Positions 11,259-22,965 of a stretch of 64,000 bases of DNA are shown here, one piece after another; position 1 is the first letter of the stretch; every line of letters begins with the position of its first letter. The stretch covers positions 1 through 64,000 of the forward strand of contig JAGQDJ010000209.1 in the NCBI GenBank assembly GCA_022885665.1, read 5' to 3'. The position numbers were made by a program, and so were the translations under genes. The notes beneath the pieces were generated by a model. That model did no database searches, was not told where the DNA came from, and saw only the letters and a program-made list of their open reading frames with translations. The DNA comes from Triops longicaudatus (Eukaryota > Arthropoda > Branchiopoda > Notostraca > Triopsidae).

Positions 11259-14200
11259 ATGATCATCAAATCGAAGCAAGAAGCATCGTCCCCAATTGTC
11301 GAGATTCCACGAAGTGCAAATTTCTCTTGTAAGTTGGTTTCGTTCCTTCATATATCGTAGGATTGTTTCTTTACAAAAGTTCGCTTTGTTCCTCTTTGTG
11401 AGTAGATTGGCTAGAATCACTTCGAGAGAAATCCGGTCCTTTGGCCATGCAGCGTGCGATTTTGCACTTAAACAATCCGCAAGTGTACCCCAAAGTCAAT
11501 ATTGGACCACGAGTTACGCTTCCCATCACTAACGACAAAGTAAGTTTGCCATCTTATTCTTTATCATTGAAAATTAAGCTTGACTTCAGAATTGTTTACT
11601 GATATGCCAAAATCTAAACAGCAGTTTTAAGTCTTAAGTTACCTACTTAATCTCTCGACAGATTGTCCCACATAGAATTTGCTTACCTTTAATTCTCTTG
11701 AACTTATATAATGTCGTTTTTGTTACTTAAAAGCATATGTTTTATTTATCTACTAGAATGTTACTTCCAAAAGTTCATCACAGACTGCTCCGACTTCCAG
11801 CGACTTGCTTTGTTACCCCGGTGGCATACGAATACCTTCACAAGAAACCAAGCGGATGAAATCTCCTAAGAAGTCTTCCTTTGTAAGCTCGTTTTCCGCG
11901 CGGTCGGGATCAAGTCTTCGAAAAGTCGTACGTGAGCTATCTGTTGATAGATCATTGCCCGCTTTCCGCACAAATTCCAGCGATAAAAGCAGCAAAAAGT
12001 GTTCAAAAGATGATTCGAATAAGAAGAAAGATAAATCCAAAAAGAAGAATTCTTCCGCAAGTAAAAACCGTCGTAAAAGCAAATCAAAGGACAAAAGCTA
12101 TTCGAAGAGCCACTTTGATTTGAGTGAATTCCAGTTCTCTAAGCCTTCGAACGACCCATCGTCGGTAATGGAATCAAGTTTTACCAACACCGTACTTTCT
12201 TCAGAAAGTACGCGGAAAAATCTGCTGAAAACTCCTGCGTCAACTCCCAGTGAAGATATTGAATCTTTGGAAGATCGTCTGGCTCGCATGGTTGGCCAAG
12301 TCTCGCAATCACAAATGACACCAGAACCGCTTGTCGACCACCCGCCCCATCCTTTGGCTCGCAAACGACGTTACAGTGGAGACTCGACGGACTCCAAGGG
12401 CAGAAAACGTAAAAAAGATTCTCAGAACAAGGACAAGAAAGAGAAAAGGAAAAAGAATGTGCATACATCGGAACTCATTTCCGAAGATCGCATTCGTTTG
12501 CGAATTTCACGAGACGCAAATCGCGATTATTCTGCAGTAGAGACCACGCCTCCCTCGAAAGACCCCAATAACTTCACAGGGCAGCAGCCGGAAGAGAAGT
12601 CTTCCTTGAGAAGGAACGGCGTTGTAACGGAAAAAGAGGCCAGCTGTGAACCCGCAGAAACCTCAGGAACAACTGTCGCTCAGGTTATTCCTGAAGATGA
12701 AACCACATGTTTATCGAATACGACGCACGAGAACATGGATCTGGACGACGATGTTGCCACGGAACCTAATAGCGAGGTGGAAGAATTTGACTTGGACGGG
12801 ATGACGACACCGGTGTTCACCAATACGGATTTCCGCGAAGTGGAAATTAAGCAGCAGAAGGTGGCGTCCAGTTTCGTTGAAATAGCAACGCAAACCGAAA
12901 TAGAACCAATGGTGAAAATTGTCGGGATTCCGTTACCGAATAACGAGCCAGCGACGCTTTTGAATCAGCCAGGGTCGCAGGTTGAGAATTCAGAGAAGAA
13001 AGTTGATGTGGAATGTCAAACGGAAGAACGACCAGATGAGAAAGACGGTGAAGATGAATTGATGACTTTAGAAAAAGACCTGTTGATGACTCGGATGGGA
13101 GAAATGGAGCAAAAAGCACGAGAACACCTTGTAAGTGTTTTGAAAGATCTGAAAGAGCAGGAGAAGCTCCAGGTGGAGTTGAAAAGCAAGGAAGAGATAT
13201 ACGAAGTGGCGAAAAAGCGCTTGCAAACATTTCAGAGCGAACGGGACGCGGTGTTGGCAAAAGAACGGGAATGTGAGCAGAGTGTGACGGAAGTAAACAA
13301 AAAGGTGGAGTCAACCAAACAAGAGATGGTGGCTTGGAAGCGGAAAGAGTTGGAACTCAAAATTGCGACGACTAACGCCGAGTTAGCGATTCTGTGTTTC
13401 AAGAGAGATCGAGATATCGAAAACGATTACAAAAACGATCCAGAATATTTAGGGCTCCTTTCAAAGCAAAACGTATTGAAAGGAGAGTGTGACAACTATG
13501 ACGCGCGGCGGAAAGAGCTGGAGGAGCAGTTGACGACTCAGGAAGGGGCGTTAGCTGTAGCAGAGGATTTGTACCACGCTCACCGCTCGGAACGGGAACG
13601 AATAGATAAGGAATTATCCGAGTTGGTAGGAAATTCGGAAAGCGCCCAGAAAGACTGCGATGAACTCCAGGCACAGATACAAAAATTGTCCCATGCCATC
13701 ACCAACAAGCAACTGGAAGCTTTAACTTTGAAACACCGTGTCCTGAAAATGCAGTTCCGTTTAAAGGAGACCAGCCCACTTGGAATGGTCATTATGCCGC
13801 TACCGCTTGTACCGCAGCAAGCATCACCTCTGAACGAAAAAGACCCAGGCGTCAGCGTGATATCGGGAATTATTACGCCAACTGCATCACTTGACTCGTC
13901 CCAATTAGAATGCCAAGTTCAAACGCCGTTCGAGTTACCTGACAAGTTAATTCATGAGTACATGCATTGCTTGTTCTCAGTCCATATTGCCTTGTATGCA
14001 GACACTTTTGTTCTCGCCGGTAGACAAAAATTAGTGGAGAGTTATCTCACATTTTCGAATGTAGCGATAAAAATGAGTGACGCGTTCCCGAGCTATTCAA
14101 CTAAAACAGGATACGCGAAAATTACTGGATTATTCTGTGGACTCGTTCGCAGAACTCCGTCGCTTTGTCTCCAGTGTTCTAGAAACGTATCTGGATTGCC

Positions 14201-15229
14201 ATCATACGAACGTGTAGAAATAATCTTTAATGTAGCTCGGAAAGTTAGAGAAAGTCAGTCTTTGTCCGGAGTTGCTGACTCCCAGATTTCTTCCATTGAT
14301 CAGCTATTAGAGCCGAACGAGAGCCAGGGAGAACAGACTGGTGGTAGGCGTTTACAAACCATTCGTTTTAAACCGTTGTCGCATCTTTACGAAAAGACAC
14401 CACCCCCGCTAACACCCCAAGAAGCCACCCAAAATCCAGAATCGAATGAACAGACGGTGAATGTTGTAAGCGTAGTTGATACGCAATCCAGCGTCCTAAT
14501 CAGCCAACAGCAAGTGCTGGGGACTCCAGCTATCCCGCAAGTTAGAATTCCTCCACCCACTTTCATTCCCAATGGAGCGACGGCAACTAGTCAAGGTTTT
14601 GAGCGGAGACCGCAGGCACCAATACACCCAGCCGTTGCGTATTCATCGCAGAAGGGGCAGCAGCACTTGGGACTCAATACTGTCGTCCGTGCACAGGCCT
14701 TGAACGGACAGTCTGTGTCAAGCTATGGCTCTTCTGTACCGAATCAAAGTTAGTTTTTTCTTTTTTTATGATTCTGTTGGTTTGCTTCTTTTTGCACTGT
14801 ACAGGTCCATTTTGCTAACTAGTTGGATCCGGTTTTGGTAGACAAATACTACATTTTACGAAACGTAATAAAACTTCAAAGTATAGAAGAAAATCTCGGT
14901 TGTGAAAGTATGTGGTGGTAGAAGATAAATTGCATTTCTGGCTGCTACAGTTGATTCTATGACTTTTCATGAAAGCATTGTTAACTTCAGTTGAATAAAA
15001 GATGAATCGTTGAAATAAACTACAAAGAATAACTTCAGAATAACTCTGCTACATTTGACAAAACTGGGAGTAAACACATCGGGATTGACAAATCGGAATT
15101 CAGCTCTCGTAAGTTTTTTTTTATTTCTTGCCATCGAGTGGTGTACGGGGACCCTAAGGACCTCCTTATCTCTTAAAGGTGGAATTCTTGAATATTTTGT
15201 AATCTGATTTTGTGATTTAATTTTGTAAT

Positions 15230-15261
<32 letters not shown>

Positions 15262-16988
15262 GTAGCTGGCCCAAGAGTATCTTCATACCTGAGAATGTCA
15301 ATGGTGAACAACTGGGTGCGTTATAGCAATCTGAGGCCTATGATGGGAAATCAAATGCTATGTATTTTGTGTAAGAAGCCTGCTGACCGTAATTGCTTAA
15401 TGCCCAACGATGTGCAATATTGTTCCAACTCATGCCAGGTAAATTCGTTAAGTTTCATGTGAGCAAGGTTTTCGCTAGTGTCATTTTATATTACATCGTA
15501 ATTTTGGAACAGTTTAATTTCTCAGTTAAAGGCTTTCTTTTTATTGTATAACGTATTTAATTCCGATCTTTCTGTGGAATGCAGATTACTGACAGGTCCC
15601 GTCACGTGACAGTTTGCCAAAATCCAGTTAACCACGTTGATGCTAACAGGATGCCCGGTACTTAACAGAGTTGACGTTAGCCTTTGTTTGTCCCACTTCA
15701 ATGCAGCCAAAGAAAGAAATGTCCGCAATTTGCAAATTGTGTTTCCCCGTTTCCGAAGACTTTGACACTGTTCATCCTTAACGACAAGTGATGCATCGAG
15801 ATTACGTTTTTTTTTCTGTTGTAACGTAACCAAGATGTAGAAAAGGTTTTCTGTATTTTTCTACGAAAAATGTATTACACGTATTGTTCGAGAAGTCTGT
15901 CTCTTTTTATTGAAAGGCAAATTACGTTACATAAAAAGGATATATTTAATTTTTGTCCAGCAAACACGAAGAGCCGGAGTTGGTGCCGCACCTTGCCATT
16001 CCAAACGGTATTAAAGTATGGGCAAAGATGTCAATTATCTCGTACTCCAATTAACCGATCGTTAAAAAATAGCCAAATTAAGTAATGGAATTTATTCCCC
16101 TCCGCACGAGGATTCCGGATCTGTAAGAATTACTGCGCTAGCTCTTCAAATAAGCGAGAAAATTGAGCTTGAATACGAAATCATGCCCTGAGGGCGTCTC
16201 AGGAGCCAAAAATTTTGAAATCTCATAAGGAATAACATGGGAAAAAGTGTGATGCACGATGCTCGCATCATGCTTTCCGGCGTCTCGTTCACCCTTTCCT
16301 ATCCCTTTTCCTGCTTCCTATGCTGTTTCCAAAGGTACTCTTGGTAATTTCATTTTATTGGGATATACCAGGTACCACAGGAAGTTGGACAGGGAAGTTT
16401 GTACTTTTTTCCCCAGAAAAACTAAACCTCAGACATCGGGCTCGAACCCTTAACCACATGATCCACAATAGGACACTTAGACCACTTGGCCGTAACTTAT
16501 TTGTCATACAAGGCCTTGCTGACTGGTATATATATTTGTAAAACAGAAGGTACAGACGTTGAGCAGCGCGGGAACCTCTCCATGTAAGTTTTTTCGTATT
16601 TTTTTTTTTTTTTTTCATTTTCTTGACTTCCTTTCCCGATAACATTCCATTCGTATGCTGTTATATTGTGCTTATTTTTAATACTCTAGATTCGAGTATC
16701 CCTACAGCATTCAGTCTACGAATGCCACAATTGCAAGAGTGAGTCGTGAGTACCCATTCACCCTTGGTCGAGTGTGTGATTTGTCGAAAAAGACGTCTAT
16801 GAGCTGTCCATGTCAAACTCCAGCCTACTGCACGACAGATTGTCAAGTATAGTATACAACGCTTTTTTAGTAGTGTCTGAAAAAAAAGCTTAGCTAAGTA
16901 ATGTTTGTTTATTTGACAGATGCACGATTTCGCTCGTTATCAGGAAGAATGTCAGTTTCTCGCCACCGAGCGAGAAACTTCTACGTAA
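11259..16988 (+). CDS. Unrecognised coiled-coil protein with C-terminal MYND-like zinc cluster
   Basis: Seven coding exons with matching phases: 11259-11328, 11406-11539, 11757-14748, 15266-15438, 15961-16007, 16690-16846, 16920-16988 (1,213 aa). N-terminal block SYWLESLREKSGPLAMQRAI; then Ser/Lys-rich, nuclear-signal-like sequence to about residue 300; an acidic stretch; a long coiled coil at about 520-730; and a hydrophobic block (LIHEYMHCLFSVHIALYADTF) before a Gln/Pro-rich region. The tail has two Cys clusters: CILCKKPADRNC...YCSNSCQ near 1098-1125, and CPCQTPAYCTTDCQ followed by DFARYQEECQ near 1185-1210. The second resembles the end of a MYND finger. The start is the first ATG in the only frame that joins exon 3; a TAA lies upstream in frame. 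The donor at 14749 is GTTAGT, and reading through it stops one codon later. I do not know the family; a nuclear scaffold role is inference. Confidence 0.72.
14867..14872 (+). terminator. Possible intronic polyadenylation signal
   Basis: AATAAA lies about 115 bp downstream of the TAG that follows the 14748 donor. If used, it would yield a protein of about 1,066 residues lacking the zinc cluster exons. It could otherwise be unused intron sequence. Confidence 0.4.
15233..15261 (+). repeat. 29-T homopolymer abutting a splice acceptor
   Basis: An uninterrupted run of T ends in TGTAG, the acceptor of the zinc-cluster exon at 15266. It serves as an extreme polypyrimidine tract and is also a likely spot for length polymorphism or sequencing error. 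Confidence 0.85.
16420..16500 (-). mobile_element. tRNA-derived (SINE-like) element
   Basis: Read on the minus strand, 16476-16491 gives GGCCAAGTGGTCTAAG, a close match to the A box of Leu/Ser-type tRNAs. Bases 16439-16448 give GGTTCGAGCC, a B box. Their order and spacing of about 40 bp fit an internal RNA polymerase III promoter. The acceptor stem does not pair, so this is not an intact tRNA gene. It sits in the 682-bp intron of the MYND-like gene, antisense to it. Only one copy was noticed, so SINE status is inference; a tRNA pseudogene is the alternative. Confidence 0.5.
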
Positions 16989-17229
16989 GATGGGATACCA
17001 GTGGTGAAGAAGTGATGTTTCTTTTAAGATACAATTGGTACCTTCTGTTCTTTCTGTTGAAGTTCCTAAGTTGCTTGTCATGGTGTAACAGAATTGGTAG
17101 TTGTCAAGAAAAATTGTAGAACCAAGAATGGTTAATTAGAGAACAAAATGGGATTGAGTGGTATTTTTTTTTTCATTCTGAGCAGCAAATACATGTTTTG
17201 CCATAAAAGGGAATTTACGTCGCATAAGG

Positions 17230-20200
17230 CTAGGATATAACGCACATTTTACTTCTAGCGTGCTTTTCCTGCAAAGCATCTAAAGCTGGATGGTGGGGAT
17301 TGAGACTCATGGAGCGAATCTTGCGAGCTCCTGCTCCGAAAAAGCGAAGCGTTCCAGTACAATCTTCATGCGGAGAGGCTGGTGCCGAATGCCTCTGCCG
17401 TAATCCTGATTTTGGTAAACAGAGCTGACTAGTGGTTGTTTTCCGAGTATCTCGTTTTTCTCTAACATGCTTCATTTTAATTAAAAATATACTGAACTTA
17501 AAAGACCAAATTTAGGTTGGTTACTGTCTGGTAGGACTTGTATTCCATTACCACTAGTGGCAGCTTTTCTAGCTCTTTGGCATCTGCCGAAAAGAAATAA
17601 AATTTTAATGGCAGAAAAACACCACGGATTCGGATGTTTACCCTTAATGGATTCCAACGGTCTCTCTATGAAACTGTGATCAATCCACGTGAGTCCCATG
17701 TCAACCAAACTCGCCAATTCCTCCCAACGTCGTCTGTTCTCCAAACACGAGTCATACATGGGCTTAACCCATGGAAAGGACTCGGAAAGTGCTTTATATA
17801 ACGGCAGACAAATGCTATCAATAAACCCCACTTGCATCTTGGGCAAATAGTCTTGCTTGTCGCGATCCATCATCATCTACAATTGTCGCACCGAAAAAAA
17901 GTAAGCAAACAAAAAACGAAAAGAAAGATTTTAAGCTTACTATGGGTTGTTGATTCAGCCACAATTTTTCCATGTCCCCTTGCTCGAAAAACTCTTCAGC
18001 GACCATTTTAGCAACGCGGTGCTGTATGGGCCAAGGCTTAGCAATTGCTGATACATCACAGGAGGTCATCATCATTCCACACAGCACTAAAGCAAACAGA
18101 CTCGTTTGTCACTGGAAGAAAAAGGGTTATTTCTTACATTCTTTGTGTTCGCTGTCTTGCCAGTCCCATTCCCCGTTTTCCACCATCTCGATAAATTTGC
18201 TTTTCTTGCGGAAGTAGATGGCCAAATCCGTGGACAAAATGAAATGTTCAATGTGACTCATAATCTTTTTGTATTGCTCTGGAGTGAGTGACTGCAAAGA
18301 CAGAAAGTCAAACAGTAAAACAACAGAATCGAGTGACGAGGCGATCAATATAAGGCCGCTGGGTGCTTTTACTTGGAAGATATTGTTGGCATCATCGGAA
18401 AGGATGCGAACACACTGGTCCAAGTGGTGATGTTCCAGTGTGGAAGTGGAGTACAAAACCGCCAAAGGGGACATCACTTTGGACTGAAAAGCATTGTTTG
18501 TTCCGCGATGATCCAGATCGTGTGACAGACAAGCGACAAGCAATCCTAAGACCTAGGAACAAGCCATTTGGTAGGAATGTACGCTGACAATGTCGCTTAC
18601 CTCCAAATCGGACATGAACTGCTGCATTTTCCCTGTCCGCAATAAAGAGTACATGGTCTGAGCTACATTGAGGGCATGGCGCCAATTATGGTACTTGACA
18701 GGTCGGTAGTTTTTCTTGACGCTTAAAACCCACCGGCACAGCACCTAATACGTGATTTAATTTACTGTTACCCCTTTAGCTATTGAAGTAGAATGGCCAG
18801 ACTCAGTCTTCAACCCAAACGTAAGCGACGAAAAACACAATTTGTACCTCATACGGAATGCGAAACAGGTTCAGCAAATCACATTCAAGGAACATACGTA
18901 TTGCTGCTTTGCAGGTGTCGTCTTCTGTGAGTGTGAAATCATTGAATTCGTACCTAAACAAAAATACACTTGTTACTGTAAATGCATACAAAATTGTAAA
19001 AAAGAGAGCTTTTACCTTGAAAGTTGGTAATACTCTTCAGACGGAATTTCTTCATGGATCAACTTTTCTACCTCTTCCTCGGAAGCTCGCCCATGGAAAG
19101 ACAAGCATTCCAGAGCGACTTTCTGTTTCGCCATAAGCTTGCAAACTTCTTCGTACGTCTGGGTATTGTTTATCCCCAATCCGAAGAACAATGCAAAGTC
19201 TTTGACGCAATTTTCATCTTCTTGGCTGAAGGGTTTTCCACTTGACTATATCATCCAGCAATCAGTGAATTACTTCCAAAAACATAAAATGCATTGTTTT
19301 GTTAATTTACTTGATCACAAAGGGCTAGAACGCCCACAACTTTTTTCTGTCCGTTCCAGACAGGTAATGCTAAGACGTGTTGGTATTCTGAGGTACTTTT
19401 GTATTTCTTGGCGTGTTGCCAACTCGGGAAGTCTCTGATTCGCAAAGCCTAATTAAGACGTAGCAAGCACGCTAGTTTAATCATGAATTCCTCGAAAAGA
19501 AACTAATGGAAAAGCAATTACCGTTTGGCTTTCAGCGACGTGCACAGCCAAGTCATGCAATGTTAACGCGTTAATAGCGTTGCCCGTAACTAACTGGACT
19601 TCGGATTCTCCATTTTTCATTACAAAAGCTTTGTGAAAGATAGACGATCCCTAGAAACCCTTCTTTTTATTATTCAGTTTATCACGAAGGAAAAATAATC
19701 TCCCAAAAGGGGGTCGTTTTTTTTACCACGCTGAAGAAATCCTGAGCTTCCGCTTGCTGAATAACGAATAGCGTTGTACTTCCACAGGGAATGAAACTAT
19801 GGCATTGGAGAATAATCCTGTTCACCAACACAGCCAGAGTTGATTGCTCTTCGAAAATAGATTTGGCCAAGTTCAACAAAACCTGGATTTTGTCGATTTG
19901 TACAGTAAACAGAGTGAAATTCCAGGAAATCTATCCCTTTACCAAAGCCTAAAAGGCTTTTTCGATCGTAAGCTACCTGATTCCGTTCGTATTCTTGTTT
20001 AGCTACTTTGTATAATTGGGCGTTCTGAATCCCGATCCCAGCGAAAGTCAAATACCGCTCGAAAACCTATACATCAATGGGAAGGGCTGTTTAGACAATG
20101 TTGTGCTAGCATTTTTCTCTCCCTCCACTCCCTGCAAATGTGTTTACTTTCTGGTCTCCGACCGAAAATTCTTGTTTGCCGATCTTGTTAACAATCTCTG

Positions 20201-22319
20201 CTACGCCTAACACAGCCCCTTGTTGGTTACAGATAGGTAAACACAGCACCGAGCTCGTATGGTATCCCGTGTGGCGATCCAAGAGTGGGTGAAAGCGCGC
20301 ATCCTAGATAAATTCACACTTTCAAGCTCATTTCAGGTGCAAGTTAGGGGGCAAACTTGCGACCCTTTGATTGTCCTTTCGATTACTTGGTAAGCATCTC
20401 GGATTCGCAAAGGTCGTCTTGTCAAAGCAACATGACCCGCAATTCCGACTCCAAACTGAATTGGCATCGCGTCTTGGGCCGCCCTCTTTGCCAATTCCAG
20501 ATCTTTTGGAGAAAAAAAATACATTCAGATTCAGAGGGATCTAAAAGTCCTTGCACAATCGTTTACAATGATATAGTTCCTGTAGTTTTTGCAAGATTTC
20601 TTACAACGTATTGCACGCTACGCGAAACCCATCCTAATGTCCTTTCTGGGGCTTTTAGTTCACAATTTCTATGACCCAAAGTTGGGAAATCGCTTATTAT
20701 AGGCTGATGTCGTACATATTCTTGTAATAAAACACAGCTTAACAGGAATGTAGAGAAACTGGACGATTTTTTTAAATAAATGCCATCCAATGTTTCGCCT
20801 ATTGACGGCTACGGACGATTTTAACGCAGGCCGTTTTTCACATAACAATTAATGGGAAATTCATTTTCCGTTTTTAAGATTTATTGATGTTAAAATGCTT
20901 ATAAAATCAAACCAACGAAAAATAATGTAAAACTTCCAACAAATTGTTATGGAATAAACACAAGATTACGTAGTTTACATATCTGCTTTGACTGCGTCTC
21001 TCAAAAGAACAGGATTGTTTTATTATTAGTGTTACGAGCAATACAATCTTTAAAATGTAACACAATTTATACTTAAAGCGCAAATTACAGACTAATAAAA
21101 TAAAAGCTTGGTTATTAGTTCTTTAAAGTAATGTTACATGTGGTATAAAACCCCAAGAGGATGCATACGCCCGAAGCTAACGAAGGGAATTTTCTGAGAA
21201 GCAATTGTTGCTCTTTTCGGGATCACTAGAGGGTAGCTAATTCTCAGAAGACTGGAGTGTTCTCAAATATTGCCTGTCATATAAAATTCATACTTACAGA
21301 TAACAGATTTTTTATATTAAAAAGTTATCTGGCTGTCAATTTTAATGGAGATGTTTCACCTTATAGCATTTTAAAATATTAATTCGATCGGCTAGTTTCC
21401 TTACGTTGACATGTAGGATAAAACTTACGAGCATGTTTATTATTCATTATCAACTTATCACATTTGTCCGAACCCTAGGGCAAAATTAACAAACGTTAAG
21501 TTTGTTAATTTTAACGACACTTTACTCAAATTTTTCTTTTACTTTCGGCATTCATTACTCACTTTATACTGCGTGCTTCATAGAAGTATAAAAAATTCAT
21601 GTTCGTTACAAGATAGTAAGATAAAATCTTCGCGTGCAACTAGTCAATAAGAGTTTTAGTCCCTTTAGCTAAGGTCGGACAATATTCTTTTGTTTTTGCT
21701 TAAATCGTAGCTATATTAGTTAATTATAATCCGTTTCTTGCAAGTTCTAGATATTACTTTACAATTGACAGTTATTGCGACAGAATCGTGCATGTTCCTA
21801 GATTCATACTGAGCTTCGGTAATTTTCCAAAGATAAAAAAGCGATCAAGTCGCAAATCTGTATTCTAAACATGAAGACTACCCTGCATGTACAGCCGTTC
21901 CGTCGCATTTGCCCGTGTAGTGAGGAAACTTAGATTGTAGGGATTAAATCAGTTTAATAAACATACGGGAGCTATACAAGTGAGGTGAACGGTTTCCATA
22001 GATATCAACAGGCCAAAAGCTTGCGATGAAAATATACTTTTACGAAATGTATGTCCGAAACACCGTTCAGTATATTGTTTCACAATGTTCTGAAAAAGTC
22101 AAGCGGGAACTTACCAACTTGGGGCGTAACATCAAACAATTTCGGTACTAAACATTGTCGCTCGCCGCAAGTCTCCGCTAAAAAAAGCGACGCACGGTCT
22201 GCACACGTTAATCGACTAACATTCACGAGAATCTTATGGCATAAAGTATCCAATTCTAATTCCGTCGCGATGTCGCGAACAAGTTCCATAAAAAGCGTAT
22301 CATGCTCTGTGCATTCCAT
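17230..22319 (-). CDS. cGMP-type phosphodiesterase (PDE5/6-like), GAF-GAF-PDEase with CaaX end
   Basis: Sixteen exons (- strand): 22115-22319, 20387-20502, 20148-20303, 19977-20066, 19727-19882, 19522-19650, 19311-19448, 19016-19245, 18848-18953, 18601-18744, 18373-18552, 18138-18291, 17941-18086, 17642-17876, 17552-17583, 17230-17469; 818 aa. GAF-A is at about 5-190 (ADRASLFL, NKIGKQEFSVGDQ) and GAF-B at 205-390 (FSQEDENC). The catalytic domain has the proton-donor site YHNWRHA, metal ligands in SHDLDHRGTNN, EHHHLDQC and TSCDVSAIAKPWPIQ. The last residues are CVIS, a CaaX box for prenylation, as reported for the Drosophila PDE5/6 homologue; a membrane-associated enzyme hydrolysing cyclic nucleotides, mainly cGMP, is expected. 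ATG 22319 has a TGA upstream in frame and a CAG acceptor directly before it, so 5' exons may be missing. The last intron (donor GTG|GTAATG, acceptor GAAG|CATG) is the least certain join. Confidence 0.9.
20503..22114 (-). other. Long first recognised intron of the phosphodiesterase gene
   Basis: At 1.6 kb this intron is far longer than others in the gene (mostly under 350 bp). No coding exon with matching phase was found in it, and the flanking exons join in phase without one. It contains a perfect hairpin (21482-21512) and an isolated plus-strand TATAAAACCCC at about 21144. Longer early introns often hold enhancers; that is inference. Confidence 0.55.
21482..21512. repeat. Perfect 12-bp inverted repeat with 7-nt loop
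   Basis: AAAATTAACAAA (21482-21493) is the exact reverse complement of TTTGTTAATTTT (21501-21512), separated by CGTTAAG. It is AT-rich, so part of the match may be chance. It could be a regulatory half-site pair or the relic of a small inverted-repeat element. Confidence 0.6.
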
Positions 22320-22965
22320 CTGAAGCAAAATCTTGTTTCACCACGCGATGCTTATCTCCTCTGCTCGGCTGCTTGGTCGCGACTGGAGTCTGCGAAGGAT
22401 TTGCTTCTTGGTTTTTAAGCGCTTACGTACAAGCTACTACACGTGCAGGTCCCCTAATCATTCCCTATGTGCAAGATGGGAACAGAAACAAGGCAATCAA
22501 TACTCACGGTCTTTCTCTCCCTCTATCCTCGCTCTTTACGTAGTTGAGCGAGCAAAGCGAACTGTCGACGACCAACTAACACGATCCCCGACCAAAGGGG
22601 ACACAACTTTGACTTGATTTCTCTCTACTTTTCCAGGGGAAAATTCTTTCTTCCTGTTCCTTTCATCTCGTCCTTAAATGAAGCTGCAAAGGGTTGTCAT
22701 GGACACCAATTCATAAGCCACCATAACATACTTTATACGCATTCCGTTACCAATAATCTATTCTTTAACCACATGCGAGTACCGGAGACCTAATATGTAT
22801 CTAAAGATAGCTTTCCCTCAAGTTGTAGACTCGGATACGTTTCTACGCCCCCAAAGGATCAGCTAAACAAGTCACATAAATATGGGTTTCTGTAAACCTA
22901 CATCGATGTTACAAAAACGCCAATAGGCAAGTTTTTTTATTGGTGTGTGAACCCAACCGATCAGT
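22320..22965. other. Spacer between the phosphodiesterase and PIG-O genes
   Basis: Holds the 5' side of the phosphodiesterase gene and the 3' flank of PIG-O. The open frame at 22333-22617 (+) has no family resemblance or splice support. Missing N-terminal exons of the phosphodiesterase could lie here on the minus strand, but none could be joined in phase. Confidence 0.4.

Noticed and set aside
12847..13314. 155-residue minus-strand frame
   Set aside because: Shadow of the coiled-coil coding exon of the MYND-like gene; Leu/Pro/Ser-rich composition typical of antisense to Glu/Lys-rich sequence.
17258..17430. Plus-strand frame with CFSCK and several further Cys, looking like a third zinc exon of the MYND-like gene
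   Set aside because: It does not join the previous exon in phase, and the opposite strand codes the C-terminal exon of the phosphodiesterase. The MYND-like protein ends naturally at TAA 16986-16988.
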